Source: a virus. From it: a stretch of 64,000 bases of DNA. The DNA is taken from positions 126,001 through 190,000 of the IMG/VR virus record IMGVR_UViG_3300033183_000491. The stretch is one strand, 5' to 3'. Position 1 is the first letter of the stretch. Every line of letters starts with the position of its first letter. Of the stretch, positions 10,001 through 19,344 are shown in pieces. The notes beneath the pieces were generated by a model. It was not told where the DNA came from. It worked only from the letters and a program-made list of their open reading frames with translations, and searched no databases. The position numbers and the translations under genes are program-made.

Positions 10001-10155
10001 GCATCTAATTGACCATATGTACCTTGACCTTCAACTCCTAATGCATTATAATCATCTTGACTACAAAACTCAGAAGCTGATGTAATAGTAGTTGTAGGTT
10101 GTAATTCGATCGTATTTTTAACGATCATTTTATTATCAATTAGATTTAAAGTCAT
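7015..10155 (-). CDS. large virion structural protein with LamG-like region
   Basis: A 1046-residue, Asn/Asp/Ser-rich protein without catalytic motifs. The region about 205-490 has the jelly-roll pattern of LamG/concanavalin-like domains (a stretch ending NWHNVCIKLS, then an ITELFVDN strand, and AEIHDIRIYDKIIND at the end), suggesting a sugar- or protein-binding module. The last 45 residues, with VYITDINLHDENLNILAKAK followed by a terminal KMDY, match the C-terminal end of the next protein (10172-11395), so both probably attach to the same virion site. It is the last gene of the structural block before the replication genes. A tail or baseplate-periphery role is inferred from context. Confidence 0.85.
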   Translation of the reverse strand: MTLNLIDNKMIVKNTIELQPTTTITSASEFCSQDDYNALGVEGQGTYGQLDAKFVDSNSYTINDVNLKKTFIVNDKFDELIGNNSIVEFINNIKTEDSFNINNFEDKGLYLDNSTDYKFGVEKVKQKFLVDDEGFYKKKSIKNIYRYYRENLQHKVLNPNWGFSNYNCLNFFNINNSINPDRTHRNCLAYPNPYTNNQNSYTFLNNSDNLTISFYINQNNKNSKVNVGGLEKVYHFNPGCILFIPGIIGIYLVKGSNVDTSGLTDAFRILLVLGDDLNKKTEIIDFINQNIDNPNEILLVGQNKMSFYLSKDNIIKFNNWHNVCIKLSKTGDDNQNSYSLITELFVDNVIQNTNSVTIVNGFNNDFDSYMKVNGQSYLTIGNKFTSLDIDQNEIFKKLFSVNQDNNNDFIGPYTRKHISFGNNLNNSYFESGISEIDLSLDNKIEEILDGSNYVTNDTSFALTAEIHDIRIYDKIINDIKYLICDNSVEDFASPNLIFSIPVYYYDTPVKRESLINLNGISNNNLVDASTEIDGEINNDFNVSDLNTRNLLFNSPVNHYFSNKCGGHEVIVENFVYEFVNKVSPNVIFNGDINSDQASFNLMNLLSFNEDNLLNPQGFLNTNVKSGTSINEIYNEKLSYQTRLIDNTNRITFFDNYFTYRNNFILPCDNGLQNQLRYNVLNYYQENKEPNIHKDEINIFDLGHVSLVNTINDNQILESNNLLSECSNRELFDYTQDLGELELVENRLDFKVNDNISFKENYDNFKNVSLDNYFRENFTLSDNQDNSFLRYKNRLNQDISYIEIGNGRYFKDLSNPMCRKINDDFVNSIASYLPSIDIKRLDSNVPAANYIQYYKHEFPIYNLFNSKSENYSKFFCISSNILGRHIEKESIEIFDTNLAGTFGSKKIRLKDNGKGVMYRADSETPHADWNYVGHCFYKEGIISVLHPSLENFGEFNYKLTFKSSSKLHVHELNLPAYAGRTNKSYNESRIEDLRLDESAFNSDEDFVYITDINLHDENLNILAKAKIVKPYPKKDTDNVLFRLKMDY

Positions 10156-10171
10156 ATTGTAACTCTTATGT

Positions 10172-11395
10172 TTAGTAGTCTAGTCTAACACTAATAGATA
10201 AATCAACTTCTGGATTTTTCTCTATAGGCCTTGAAGTTTTTGCTACAGCTAATAATTCACCAGAAGCATCATGAAGACCAATTGTTGTAACATAAGAGAA
10301 AGGATCATCACCTTTATCTTGAATACAACGTATATTACCATCCGCATCATGATAAGTTGGATTAGAAGAGAAATTTAACTCATTTGGTCCAACTCTACAA
10401 AAATAAATTGTAGAATTAATACTAGTTTGATTCATAAATCCAATGGCAGATAAGTTGTCTCTTCCAAATCTAGTATCAGCAATGTGATCTAATACATTAT
10501 CGATAGATCCTTTTGTCCATAAATCTGGAATAAATGATCCTTGAAAGCTAATTAGTCCACTTGCGTCATTTATAGAACTTATTGATCCTTTTACAACGTC
10601 AGTAGGAGTAAAGATTTTTTCTGCATCAAAAACAACAATTCCTTTATTATAGAAAATTAGTCCAACTTTGTTACCTGATGCATCTACTAATGATCCAATA
10701 TGACCAGATATAGTTGAAACATTTAAGTTAGATGTTGCACCTGCATCTGAATAAACAATAAAGTCTTCAGACGTATCTGAAATTTTTGTGTCAATATTAT
10801 CAACAGGATTAGCCGGATCTGCTTGTGCATCTAAACTTTTGTGTATCTTTATTGAGAATTGTAATTTTTCTAATCCATCTCTAACAAACAACCTTTTGAA
10901 ATTAATAAACAATGCATTGTTAATTCTAGTGTCATCTGTATCGTCTTCAAATGGAGTATGAAAAGAAGATTCAGCATTTCCAAGTAAAACTTGCGCATAT
11001 TGCTTATAAATACTTATTTTTTCTCTCATCATTAAAGTATCATTTGGAAATACTAATTTTCCACTGGAATCAGTCGTAGGATTTAAATCTGTAACAGTAG
11101 AACTACCTTCAAATGTTCCAATTGTAAGATCTAACATCTCATTAGAAGTTTGATATGTATGATCTTGATCAAAAACAGTTTGATATAAAGAAGAAACAAC
11201 TTCACCAGGATTTTCTAAGCCTCCAGTTTTAAATACTGAGTATTTTTTTCTAGTATTAATATCTGTTATTACAAGTTCATCATCAACAGTTTCTTCATAT
11301 TTACTAGCAATATCAACTTGTAAAACATCAACTATTTGTCTTATGAGTGACTTTTTATAAACTCTATCTGAATCTTCAAATTCAATAAATGTCAT
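10172..11395 (-). CDS. virion structural protein with conserved C-terminal 'LHDxxxxLLAVAKxxRP' module
   Basis: 407 residues starting MTFIEFEDSDRVYKKSL. The C-terminal part reads like the end of many marine T4-like virion proteins: TTIGLHDASGELLAVAKTSR followed by a hydrophobic strand ending VRLDY. The same ending closes the 1046-residue protein next to it. The middle is rich in Asp, Ser and Gly with no known domain. An AAAGGA box lies 10 bases before the ATG. Probably a tail or baseplate component; the exact T4 counterpart cannot be named from the sequence. Confidence 0.85.
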   Translation of the reverse strand: MTFIEFEDSDRVYKKSLIRQIVDVLQVDIASKYEETVDDELVITDINTRKKYSVFKTGGLENPGEVVSSLYQTVFDQDHTYQTSNEMLDLTIGTFEGSSTVTDLNPTTDSSGKLVFPNDTLMMREKISIYKQYAQVLLGNAESSFHTPFEDDTDDTRINNALFINFKRLFVRDGLEKLQFSIKIHKSLDAQADPANPVDNIDTKISDTSEDFIVYSDAGATSNLNVSTISGHIGSLVDASGNKVGLIFYNKGIVVFDAEKIFTPTDVVKGSISSINDASGLISFQGSFIPDLWTKGSIDNVLDHIADTRFGRDNLSAIGFMNQTSINSTIYFCRVGPNELNFSSNPTYHDADGNIRCIQDKGDDPFSYVTTIGLHDASGELLAVAKTSRPIEKNPEVDLSISVRLDY

Positions 11396-11412
11396 TTTAT
11401 TTTAATCCTTTT

Positions 11413-12168
11413 TTATTCGTAAGTATTACTAGAGATCATTACAGGAACAATCAAAGTTGACTTAGTAGCATTACCAATTATCTCTACATGGGTTTTAATA
11501 AAGTTTCTATTGTCGCCACTTGCTGAAGTTGCATAGTATTTGTATGAGTCAGAAGTAACTTTTCCAATAGCACTAATTGATATCTTGCCAAATTTTTGAT
11601 TTTCAAATTCAAGATCAACACCTGACTCACCAGATTCAGATACCTGATAATAAGCAATATCTCCGTCTACCTCAGGAGTTAAATCATTTACTTTTAATAA
11701 TTTATCAAAAACTTTAACAGTGAAAGTCGTATCAATTAGACCATTTTCTGATAGTGTAAAGTCTGTGTCTTGATTTACAAAAGTTTTAAAAGAAATTGTT
11801 GCATTCTTTTTAAGATTAGAAGCTGAGTTTGATGATAATGTAATAGATGTTTCTTGAAAGTCTCTAAGAGCTAAATATGGAAATGCATAAATACTAGAAG
11901 TATTATTTGACAAAAATGTTCTCAAGGGATATTTTAAAGCAATTTGTTCATCTGTTGAAGCTTCAAAGATTGGAGTGTTTTTTTCAATTTTTTCTTTTCC
12001 TATAATAAGGCCATATTTTTCTAAAATTGAATAATCTACTTCATCGTCTCCTAAAGTAAATTTTGATATACTAAAAGAATTATCATTTCTAGATAGATAC
12101 TCTCTACCTTTTTCTGTCAATACAGCATCAATAATAATATTATTGGTAGCGTGATTAATAAAACCCAT
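11413..12168 (-). CDS. virion structural protein, 'LTEKGREYL' N-terminal family
   Basis: 251 residues with the N-terminus MGFINHATNNIIIDAVLTEK followed by GREYLSRNDNSFSISKFTLG and DDEVDY. This N-terminal module recurs in marine T4-like phage virion proteins and, in weaker form, in the protein at 22017-23018 of this window. The rest is beta-rich with Ser/Thr/Val strands and no enzymatic motif. A clear TAGGAGA lies 8 bases before the ATG, and a perfect late promoter octamer (12192-12199) lies 24 bases upstream, so this gene can be transcribed independently of the giant genes before it and may be needed in more copies. Function unknown beyond being structural. Confidence 0.85.
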   Translation of the reverse strand: MGFINHATNNIIIDAVLTEKGREYLSRNDNSFSISKFTLGDDEVDYSILEKYGLIIGKEKIEKNTPIFEASTDEQIALKYPLRTFLSNNTSSIYAFPYLALRDFQETSITLSSNSASNLKKNATISFKTFVNQDTDFTLSENGLIDTTFTVKVFDKLLKVNDLTPEVDGDIAYYQVSESGESGVDLEFENQKFGKISISAIGKVTSDSYKYYATSASGDNRNFIKTHVEIIGNATKSTLIVPVMISSNTYE

Positions 12169-12191
12169 ACTAAAGTCTCCTAATTATATTT

Positions 12192-12199
12192 TATTTATA
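12192..12199 (-). promoter_or_regulatory. T4-type late promoter TATAAATA
   Basis: Minus-strand TATAAATA in the 38-base gap between two structural genes, 24 bases before the ATG at 12168. It is a perfect match to the T4 late box and would give a leader beginning near 12185 with the TAGGAGA site intact. Confidence 0.7.
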
Positions 12200-12206
12200 A
12201 ATATTA

Positions 12207-13847
12207 TTAAATAAAATTTGTTATCTTAAAATCTTTTTCATACTTCTTTAAGTCATTTAATCTAAATATAGTAAATTTAAATTCTTCATCATTATTAAAA
12301 ACATTTTGTTTATCATCTCCAATATTAACTGATTGATAATCTGGAGTTAAATATAAAGTTATATTTTTAATATTTTTACTAATAGGTAGATTATCGATGA
12401 AATTATCATTATATTTAAAGAACATGCTTTTTGGCAATAAAGTCTCGTTCGGAGTGTTTCTTTTAGCGCCTGTATAAGCAATAAAATCATAAATTAATTT
12501 TTCTTCAAAAGGATCATAAAGAATAGCAACTTGTTCTGAATAGTTTGAAAAATAACCATGAGCATCTATTGTTCTGATTGCATAAATTGTAATTTTTCCT
12601 CTTTCATAGTCACTATCGACAAAACGATAAGGAACTTTCCCGGGAGTTCTTTGTATAATTCCTTCAATCACCCTCTCTTCAGGTTCATATAAGTCATTAT
12701 TACTATGACCTTCCAGTTGAGCAATAACTTCAAAAGGACTATCTAAATTATTTCTTTTTAATATTTGATAACCTCTTGCATCTCTTTGATAGTCTGATGG
12801 TTCATCCCATGATATTTCTAATGAAGTTTTTAACTTGTCTTTGTTTAATACTTTAAATCTTATATTATTTGGTGGAGGAGGAGCTTCGTACTCTTTACAT
12901 ACTATATCTTTTGTTACGTAAGGGTGATCACACAACAAATATTTATTAATAATACATGGATCAATTGGATCTAATTCTGAATACAGATAAACATTATAAA
13001 TTACGTACTTATAAGTTTTTCCATATTTGACTGATATATCTTCAATTTGAGAATTTATATTTAAATAATCTGCATTTTCGTCATTAGTTAAAAATTTTCC
13101 ACATAAAAATTTGTATTTTTCTTCTTCGAAGACATATTTTTCAAGTAAAAGCCCACATCTAATACCGTTATATTTAGAAAAATCGTTAGTATAGTCTTCT
13201 ATTTCATTCACAGATTTATTTAACACTTTAAGATTATTAAAAAGACTCCCGTTTTCATTTATTTGATAATTTTTTATTTCTCTATTGATTTCTATGTTAC
13301 TTGTTATTAAGTCATCATAGAAGTTATCTGATGAAACGAGATCGCTTTCTGGAAAGTCTGATGTGGAATTAATCGTATGTAAATTATTATCATAAATTTC
13401 AGGATTAAGATATGACATTCTATAAGAATATTTTATTTTTTCGTCAAAAGAACTTAGATTGTCTTTGTCATAAAACTTTTTAATTTTATTTTTTTCATTT
13501 TCATCTAATTCATTAACAATGTATTTTCTCTTAGAAGATATTTGATCTAATTTGTTAAAAAACTTTATTTGATTTCCTCGTAAAGAGTCTGAAAGAGATA
13601 ACTGGTATATAGTGTCTACAAAATTATCTCTTCTATAATCAAATTTATCTATTGCTAGATTTAAATTGCTTATTTTAATTTTTATAAATCTATTTTTAAA
13701 CTTAGAATCTGATGTCAATGTAATTTTATTGTCTTCGACGATAGTTTCTTTTTCATCATAATAATTGTAAATAAAACTAGACTCTACTTTAATGTCACTT
13801 TGTCTTCTTGAATTCAAAGAAAAAATTTGATCAATTACTTTTATCAT
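12207..13847 (-). CDS. virion structural protein with a fibronectin type III-like domain
   Basis: 546 residues. After a linker of four prolines (APPPPNN, near residue 325) comes a segment of about 110 residues with the strand order and key residues of an Fn3 domain: LEISWDEPSD, RGYQILKRNN, and ITIYAIRTIDAHGYFSNYS. Fn3 domains in phage tail proteins mediate protein or surface contacts. The N-terminal two thirds are Asn/Asp/Tyr-rich and unrecognised. The ATG lies 2 bases after the stop of the 1826-residue protein, so translation is probably coupled. The ribosome site is weak. Confidence 0.85.
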   Translation of the reverse strand: MIKVIDQIFSLNSRRQSDIKVESSFIYNYYDEKETIVEDNKITLTSDSKFKNRFIKIKISNLNLAIDKFDYRRDNFVDTIYQLSLSDSLRGNQIKFFNKLDQISSKRKYIVNELDENEKNKIKKFYDKDNLSSFDEKIKYSYRMSYLNPEIYDNNLHTINSTSDFPESDLVSSDNFYDDLITSNIEINREIKNYQINENGSLFNNLKVLNKSVNEIEDYTNDFSKYNGIRCGLLLEKYVFEEEKYKFLCGKFLTNDENADYLNINSQIEDISVKYGKTYKYVIYNVYLYSELDPIDPCIINKYLLCDHPYVTKDIVCKEYEAPPPPNNIRFKVLNKDKLKTSLEISWDEPSDYQRDARGYQILKRNNLDSPFEVIAQLEGHSNNDLYEPEERVIEGIIQRTPGKVPYRFVDSDYERGKITIYAIRTIDAHGYFSNYSEQVAILYDPFEEKLIYDFIAYTGAKRNTPNETLLPKSMFFKYNDNFIDNLPISKNIKNITLYLTPDYQSVNIGDDKQNVFNNDEEFKFTIFRLNDLKKYEKDFKITNFI

Positions 13848-13849
13848 AT

Positions 13850-16800
13850 TTAAATTACTTCTGACTCTATAATATAAGAAAAACTGTCAAAGAAATCATT
13901 AAAAAGTATGTTTTCTTCATCACCTATTAGTCTAATTATTTCTTCGTTTTCTTGATAATAATTTTTTATAATATTATAAATATCGTTTCTTCCTATTTGA
14001 ACAGAGAAAATGTCATATAATCTATTATCTTCGAATATCTGAGATACGTTACTTATATTTGAATATTTACTTATATTCTTAAAAAATTCTATAAAATGAG
14101 ATTGGCTTTCTATTGTTTTAATTTTTCCATTAAAGTCATTAATTTCTGATATGACTGTTTGTGACTTTTCATAGTTTTCTAAAAATGTCTGTTCAAAATC
14201 CCTTTCAGGCATAGATTCAAACAAACCAATAGATACATCTTCAATTGTATTTGTGCCTTCATTAAAACTTAGAATGTGATTTTCATCTATATTTACTTGC
14301 GTTTTCTTATTAGAATATTTAACAGCATTTGACATTAAAGAATCTGTAACTATTTTTATACTCATATTATTTTTTTCACTAACACCAAAACTCAAGATGT
14401 CTTTTTCTAATCTAAATAATCTTTCATTATTGACTTTTTCTAGTAATCTTTTTTGTATAAATGAATTTACAAAAGAAAAACTTTCTACGTTATATCTTTC
14501 TTTTAGATCTCTTTTAGAAGTATCATAATAAGCTATAAAATCATCTATAAAAATTCCTTCGTTATAATCTCGACTTCCTTCTAAAAGTTTTACGTGAGAA
14601 GGAGTAATTTCTGTTAAAATTGGGGTATAAAATTTATAAATTGAAGGAATATAAATGTTGGGATATTTGTGATTAATTATATTAAATTTTAACTTCAAAA
14701 TTCTCTTGTCAGACAACACTTCAGCTAAGTCATAATCTATTCCTAATCTTATAATATCATATCTCGTATTTAAGTTGTTTAGTAATAAAGATCCTTGATT
14801 TGAAAGTTTACTGATACATTCTTCGTTTTCAATAAATGTACTAAAATATTCTATTGTATTGTCTTTAAGTAATTCATCAAAGTTTTGCTTTAAGTCTTTT
14901 CTTGGGTCTAGATTTATTTTATCTATAAATTTAGAAAATTCTTTTGTTTGATAATAATAATAGTCATTTAATTTTTTAGATACCAGATTAAGCCTAATAT
15001 CGCTTCTGATTATATTTTTTGTATTTGATGAATCTAAAATATTGTCTAAGTTGTTTGTATTTTCAATAATAGACAAAACACTCGATGGATTATTGTTTAA
15101 TTTTTCTAATTCTACTAGATAACTTGAAATTGAATCGAATGACATAATTTCCACGAGATCTGAATTATTTAAAGATTTTTCTATATTAAGGAAATCTGCA
15201 TGAAATTTCGTAAACATAATATCTAAAAATCTCTCATCAGACTCTGAAAATTTCGAGTCCCATTTGTATTTATAATTTCCAGATGATACTAATTTATCAA
15301 TTCCTAATAGATCAAATATATCTTTATTCCACATATCATTTTTAAGAGATATATTATATTGATTTAAATCATAATCATCTAAGAATTTAGGAATACTTTT
15401 AATTATAGACCCTTCAATAACTAAATCAAATATAGAACTATAAATATTACAAGCTATTTTAATAAGATCAAATATTGCTTTACTTTCTTTAGATGAGTCT
15501 TTTACGTAAGAAAATATTTCTTCAATGGAACTAATATTATTAATATCTTCAATAAAATTAGTCTTAGTATATTTAAGAGACTCTATAATAAAATTATTTA
15601 AAAAAGACTTAAAAGGAGATTGATTGTCTAAATTTTTAAGTGAATAATCTTTTATTTTTTCTTTTCGTGAAGTATAATAACCATCTAAATTATCTTGAAG
15701 ATCATCAATACTTTTAGGATTATCTCCACTGAAAGATTTTCGATTTTCTGTTACTAATTGTAATTTTCCATAATAGTTTGTTTCTTGGTCCATATAAAAA
15801 GATCTAAGACTTTCATCACTATTCACGCCTTTTGATGACCTATATATTAAATCAATTATAGCTTCATTATCATTATAATTGAATGAAGTTTTAGTATTTC
15901 CTAATTCACCTGTAACGTCTATACCGTTGTTCAAGTAAACATCATAATTATAAAACTGTGAATAAACAAATTCATAAAGACCTTCTCCAGAATACCCTCC
16001 ATTAAAATATTTAAATCGATTATAATCAACAATTAAATAACCTAGTTTGTTTTCATTAGACGTATCTCTAATTCTGTAAGAAGAACAACCCATATCCGTT
16101 ACATCAATATAAGTGCAGTATTTAGAAGAAATAAAAGGAAAACTTAAAGTATAAGTACTTCCAGGTAACACACCAAAGTCAAAGTCATGATCTAAAATAT
16201 CAAATCGATAACCAGATTCTCCAAAATAAACATTCTCAGGATTATAATACTCGGAATTCTGTGATGGAAAGTTTTGATTTAAAGTAAAATATGTTGTAGG
16301 AAATTCTACAGTTCTCAAAGTATAACTTTTTTGTCTTTGAATGTTTTCAAATGAATAGACACTCTTAATATATTTTTCGTATGAATTATTAGATAACTCG
16401 TTCAATTCATTAAAGTCTTCTTTGTTAACAAATAAATTTTTGTAAGACATTAAAGCTGATGATATCATAACATCGGACATGTCTTTATTTTGATCATGCA
16501 TAATAGCGTCTGATATGAGTTTATCATAACAAAGATTCATTCTATCTTCCGGCGTAAAAGAAGAATCAAAAGAATCTTTAAAAATATTATGAATGTTTTT
16601 TATTAAATGTTGTATTAAGATAGAAGAAGTTTTAAATTCGCTGTCTGTATAATATAAAGAAATAAAATCTTTTAGTTGATCTTTATTAATAGGAAAAACA
16701 ATGTTTTCATTACCGTCGACAAAATAATCAACAGTATTCTTTATATCACCACCTTCAGAAAAATCAAAGTTTTTATAATTTTCCCCACCAGAAGTTTTAA

Positions 16801-19330
16801 TAAATTCACTGTCTTCAAGAGTGCTTATAGATGTTTTAAACAAGTCTGAATATAGGAGACCTAGATATGGTTTACTGTTTTCTACATTATTTACTTTTTT
16901 TGATTTAGATTTAAATTCTTCAAGATAATCTAAAACACTTGATTGATTAGAATTATTTAATTTTATCTTTTTAAGATTAAAAAGACTGTTTCTAATATCG
17001 AAAGCTATTTTTACCCATCCATCTTTTTTAAACCCTACCTTTTTTAAACTTTCAATTGATAATTCTGTGTCATTTTTATCATCTTGATCAAAAGTTGAAG
17101 ATTGTAATATAACTCTATCACTTAAAAATTCGTTTTCTTTTGTTAAAGAATCGTCGTATTTTATAAATTTATCTTTTATTTTTTTAGAATCAAATTCATT
17201 TAAGGTATTTTCAAATAGAACAAATCCTTTAGACGAATATCCTAAACTAATTTCTTTTCGATCTTTTATAAATCTTGAATCGTCGTTGTATAAAGAAGGA
17301 TGAAAGTAATTAATTTTTGATGAATTGTATGCGGGAGTAAAATTATCTTCTTTGACATTAATCTCAAAAAAGGTAGATACCTTTTGATCTTCAAGAAAAT
17401 TTTCTCTATTATCTTCTATATCAAAAGTTCTTATTACAAAATCTTTATTTTTAAATTTTCCTTCTTTTTTATAATAGTCTCTTAAAGATCTTTGAATAAA
17501 GTCAAACTTAATCGGATTAATAAAATGTCTTTCATACTCGTCATTTACGTCAAAATCAGCTTTATCGCCAAGAGAACTCTCTTTATCCTTACGCAAGAAG
17601 TCATTTCCATCTAAGCAAACCTTTAGTATAGGTAAATTACCAACCAAGTCTATAGAAGAAAAATTATTTATAGGTGAATCATAATTTCTATTTAAAAAAT
17701 ATAAGAATTTTGTTGAATTTAAAATATTTTTACTGTTACTAAATCCTATAATTGTTTTATTTTCATTTATACCATGCTCAAAAAAGTCAAAATCTGTTTC
17801 ATATATTGAACTCTCTTTTTCGTCTCCTATGTTTACGATGAAATCACTTATAAGTCTAATCCTAGGGAACAACATCGGATTATAATATCTTGATTTTACA
17901 GTTTGATTAATAAAACCTGACTCATCTACGACGAATTTTTCTTTTAAAAATAAATCAGGTGAAGCAGATCTTGTAGAAGAATGTTTAAACGATAGTGATT
18001 TTTCACTAAGAATATTAGTTAAGTACAGACTATCTTGAAATACTTCATATGATTTTTGATTTAAAGAAGATATTTTTCCATTTCCATCTTTCTTAAATCT
18101 TTCTAAAGAATTAAACCTAGGATATTTGTTCAAGTTAAAAAAATCTTTATTTGAAATACTTAAAGAATAAGCATCATCATTGTTATAGCTATTTAAAACA
18201 TTATTACTATTAGTCTCGATTGAAATAATACTATTTAATTTTATATAAGGGACTTGATTAAATGATAGACTGTCAACGAATCTTAAAAGATCATTTCCTG
18301 ATGTTGATTCCAAACTCTTATCAGACCAAAAATCATATGATAAAGAATCTTTATAAAATCCATTCAAAGATAAGCTTGTATTTAGTAAAATCTGACCAAT
18401 TAATCTATCAGAATTAATAGGTATTTTATTTTCTGAAGAATTTTTTAAATAACTTTCCTTCGAATCATGTAAAGAAACAAGTAAATCAAATATTTCATGC
18501 GACGAGTGTTCTGATCTAAAAGTAAACTCTTCAGTATTATAAAAAAAACTATCTATATTTCTATTAGATTCTTTTATATTTTGATCACCCCTAAATAAAT
18601 CAATGTTACTATTATCAATCAATTCAAAAGCTAATTTTCCTAACGAGGAAGACGAGTTTCCATTTAGGTAGAAATCAGATATCTTATTACCAAAATTGTA
18701 GTTTGTTCTTATTAAGTCAATCTTTTCTAAAGTATTGTCAACACTAGAATAAACTAAATTTAAATTGTTATTAAGGGACGTTAGATTATTTATATGATCT
18801 TCTCTTAAAAATTCACTATTTTCGCTTTTGATGAAATATCTTTCACTATTAGGTTTTTGAATATTATTCAGATAATCTTTTTTAAGATTAAATATTTCAT
18901 CTGAATATATGCTACATTGATTTGTAAGTCTGCCATTTTCATTAATGATAGATTTAGCTTTTACAATTTCATGACTTAAAACATTAGGTAAACTAATATT
19001 GTTAAAAGAATCTTCGTTTGAAGACAATATTTTTGATAAATTATTTAGTATAAAATTGTAACTATCAATGTCGCTATTTTGAAAATAAAAGTCTCTTTGA
19101 GATTGATTTGATACTAGAAAATTAATTGCATTATTAGATGACTCTGTTTGACCGATTAAATGATCTTTTTCTGTAATATCAAGAACGTCTCGAATCGATC
19201 TTTCTTGAGCCTGTCTCGATGTAGATTCTAATTCTCTTGCATTAGGGATCGAACTAGATATAGTCTCTCTTACAAGATTATAACTTTGAGGTCGTGCTTG
19301 ATTATTTACGCCTGATATGTTAATTGACAT
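13850..19330 (-). CDS. giant virion structural protein (1826 residues), function unknown
   Basis: The largest gene in the window. The protein has 1826 residues, is rich in Asn, Ser, Asp, Lys and Phe, and shows no signal peptide, membrane segment or catalytic motif. Short motifs such as LYSDLFKTSISTLEDSEF recur in style rather than as exact repeats. The N-terminus (MSINISGVNNQARPQSYNLV) resembles virion proteins starting with a short flexible arm. Long helical and beta-rich stretches alternate. It sits in the middle of the block of large structural genes behind the baseplate wedge genes, so a baseplate or tail-fibre network role is the best inference. SD AAAGG lies 11 bases before the start. 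Confidence 0.85.
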   Translation of the reverse strand: MSINISGVNNQARPQSYNLVRETISSSIPNARELESTSRQAQERSIRDVLDITEKDHLIGQTESSNNAINFLVSNQSQRDFYFQNSDIDSYNFILNNLSKILSSNEDSFNNISLPNVLSHEIVKAKSIINENGRLTNQCSIYSDEIFNLKKDYLNNIQKPNSERYFIKSENSEFLREDHINNLTSLNNNLNLVYSSVDNTLEKIDLIRTNYNFGNKISDFYLNGNSSSSLGKLAFELIDNSNIDLFRGDQNIKESNRNIDSFFYNTEEFTFRSEHSSHEIFDLLVSLHDSKESYLKNSSENKIPINSDRLIGQILLNTSLSLNGFYKDSLSYDFWSDKSLESTSGNDLLRFVDSLSFNQVPYIKLNSIISIETNSNNVLNSYNNDDAYSLSISNKDFFNLNKYPRFNSLERFKKDGNGKISSLNQKSYEVFQDSLYLTNILSEKSLSFKHSSTRSASPDLFLKEKFVVDESGFINQTVKSRYYNPMLFPRIRLISDFIVNIGDEKESSIYETDFDFFEHGINENKTIIGFSNSKNILNSTKFLYFLNRNYDSPINNFSSIDLVGNLPILKVCLDGNDFLRKDKESSLGDKADFDVNDEYERHFINPIKFDFIQRSLRDYYKKEGKFKNKDFVIRTFDIEDNRENFLEDQKVSTFFEINVKEDNFTPAYNSSKINYFHPSLYNDDSRFIKDRKEISLGYSSKGFVLFENTLNEFDSKKIKDKFIKYDDSLTKENEFLSDRVILQSSTFDQDDKNDTELSIESLKKVGFKKDGWVKIAFDIRNSLFNLKKIKLNNSNQSSVLDYLEEFKSKSKKVNNVENSKPYLGLLYSDLFKTSISTLEDSEFIKTSGGENYKNFDFSEGGDIKNTVDYFVDGNENIVFPINKDQLKDFISLYYTDSEFKTSSILIQHLIKNIHNIFKDSFDSSFTPEDRMNLCYDKLISDAIMHDQNKDMSDVMISSALMSYKNLFVNKEDFNELNELSNNSYEKYIKSVYSFENIQRQKSYTLRTVEFPTTYFTLNQNFPSQNSEYYNPENVYFGESGYRFDILDHDFDFGVLPGSTYTLSFPFISSKYCTYIDVTDMGCSSYRIRDTSNENKLGYLIVDYNRFKYFNGGYSGEGLYEFVYSQFYNYDVYLNNGIDVTGELGNTKTSFNYNDNEAIIDLIYRSSKGVNSDESLRSFYMDQETNYYGKLQLVTENRKSFSGDNPKSIDDLQDNLDGYYTSRKEKIKDYSLKNLDNQSPFKSFLNNFIIESLKYTKTNFIEDINNISSIEEIFSYVKDSSKESKAIFDLIKIACNIYSSIFDLVIEGSIIKSIPKFLDDYDLNQYNISLKNDMWNKDIFDLLGIDKLVSSGNYKYKWDSKFSESDERFLDIMFTKFHADFLNIEKSLNNSDLVEIMSFDSISSYLVELEKLNNNPSSVLSIIENTNNLDNILDSSNTKNIIRSDIRLNLVSKKLNDYYYYQTKEFSKFIDKINLDPRKDLKQNFDELLKDNTIEYFSTFIENEECISKLSNQGSLLLNNLNTRYDIIRLGIDYDLAEVLSDKRILKLKFNIINHKYPNIYIPSIYKFYTPILTEITPSHVKLLEGSRDYNEGIFIDDFIAYYDTSKRDLKERYNVESFSFVNSFIQKRLLEKVNNERLFRLEKDILSFGVSEKNNMSIKIVTDSLMSNAVKYSNKKTQVNIDENHILSFNEGTNTIEDVSIGLFESMPERDFEQTFLENYEKSQTVISEINDFNGKIKTIESQSHFIEFFKNISKYSNISNVSQIFEDNRLYDIFSVQIGRNDIYNIIKNYYQENEEIIRLIGDEENILFNDFFDSFSYIIESEVI

Positions 19331-19344
19331 TTGATAATTAACCT

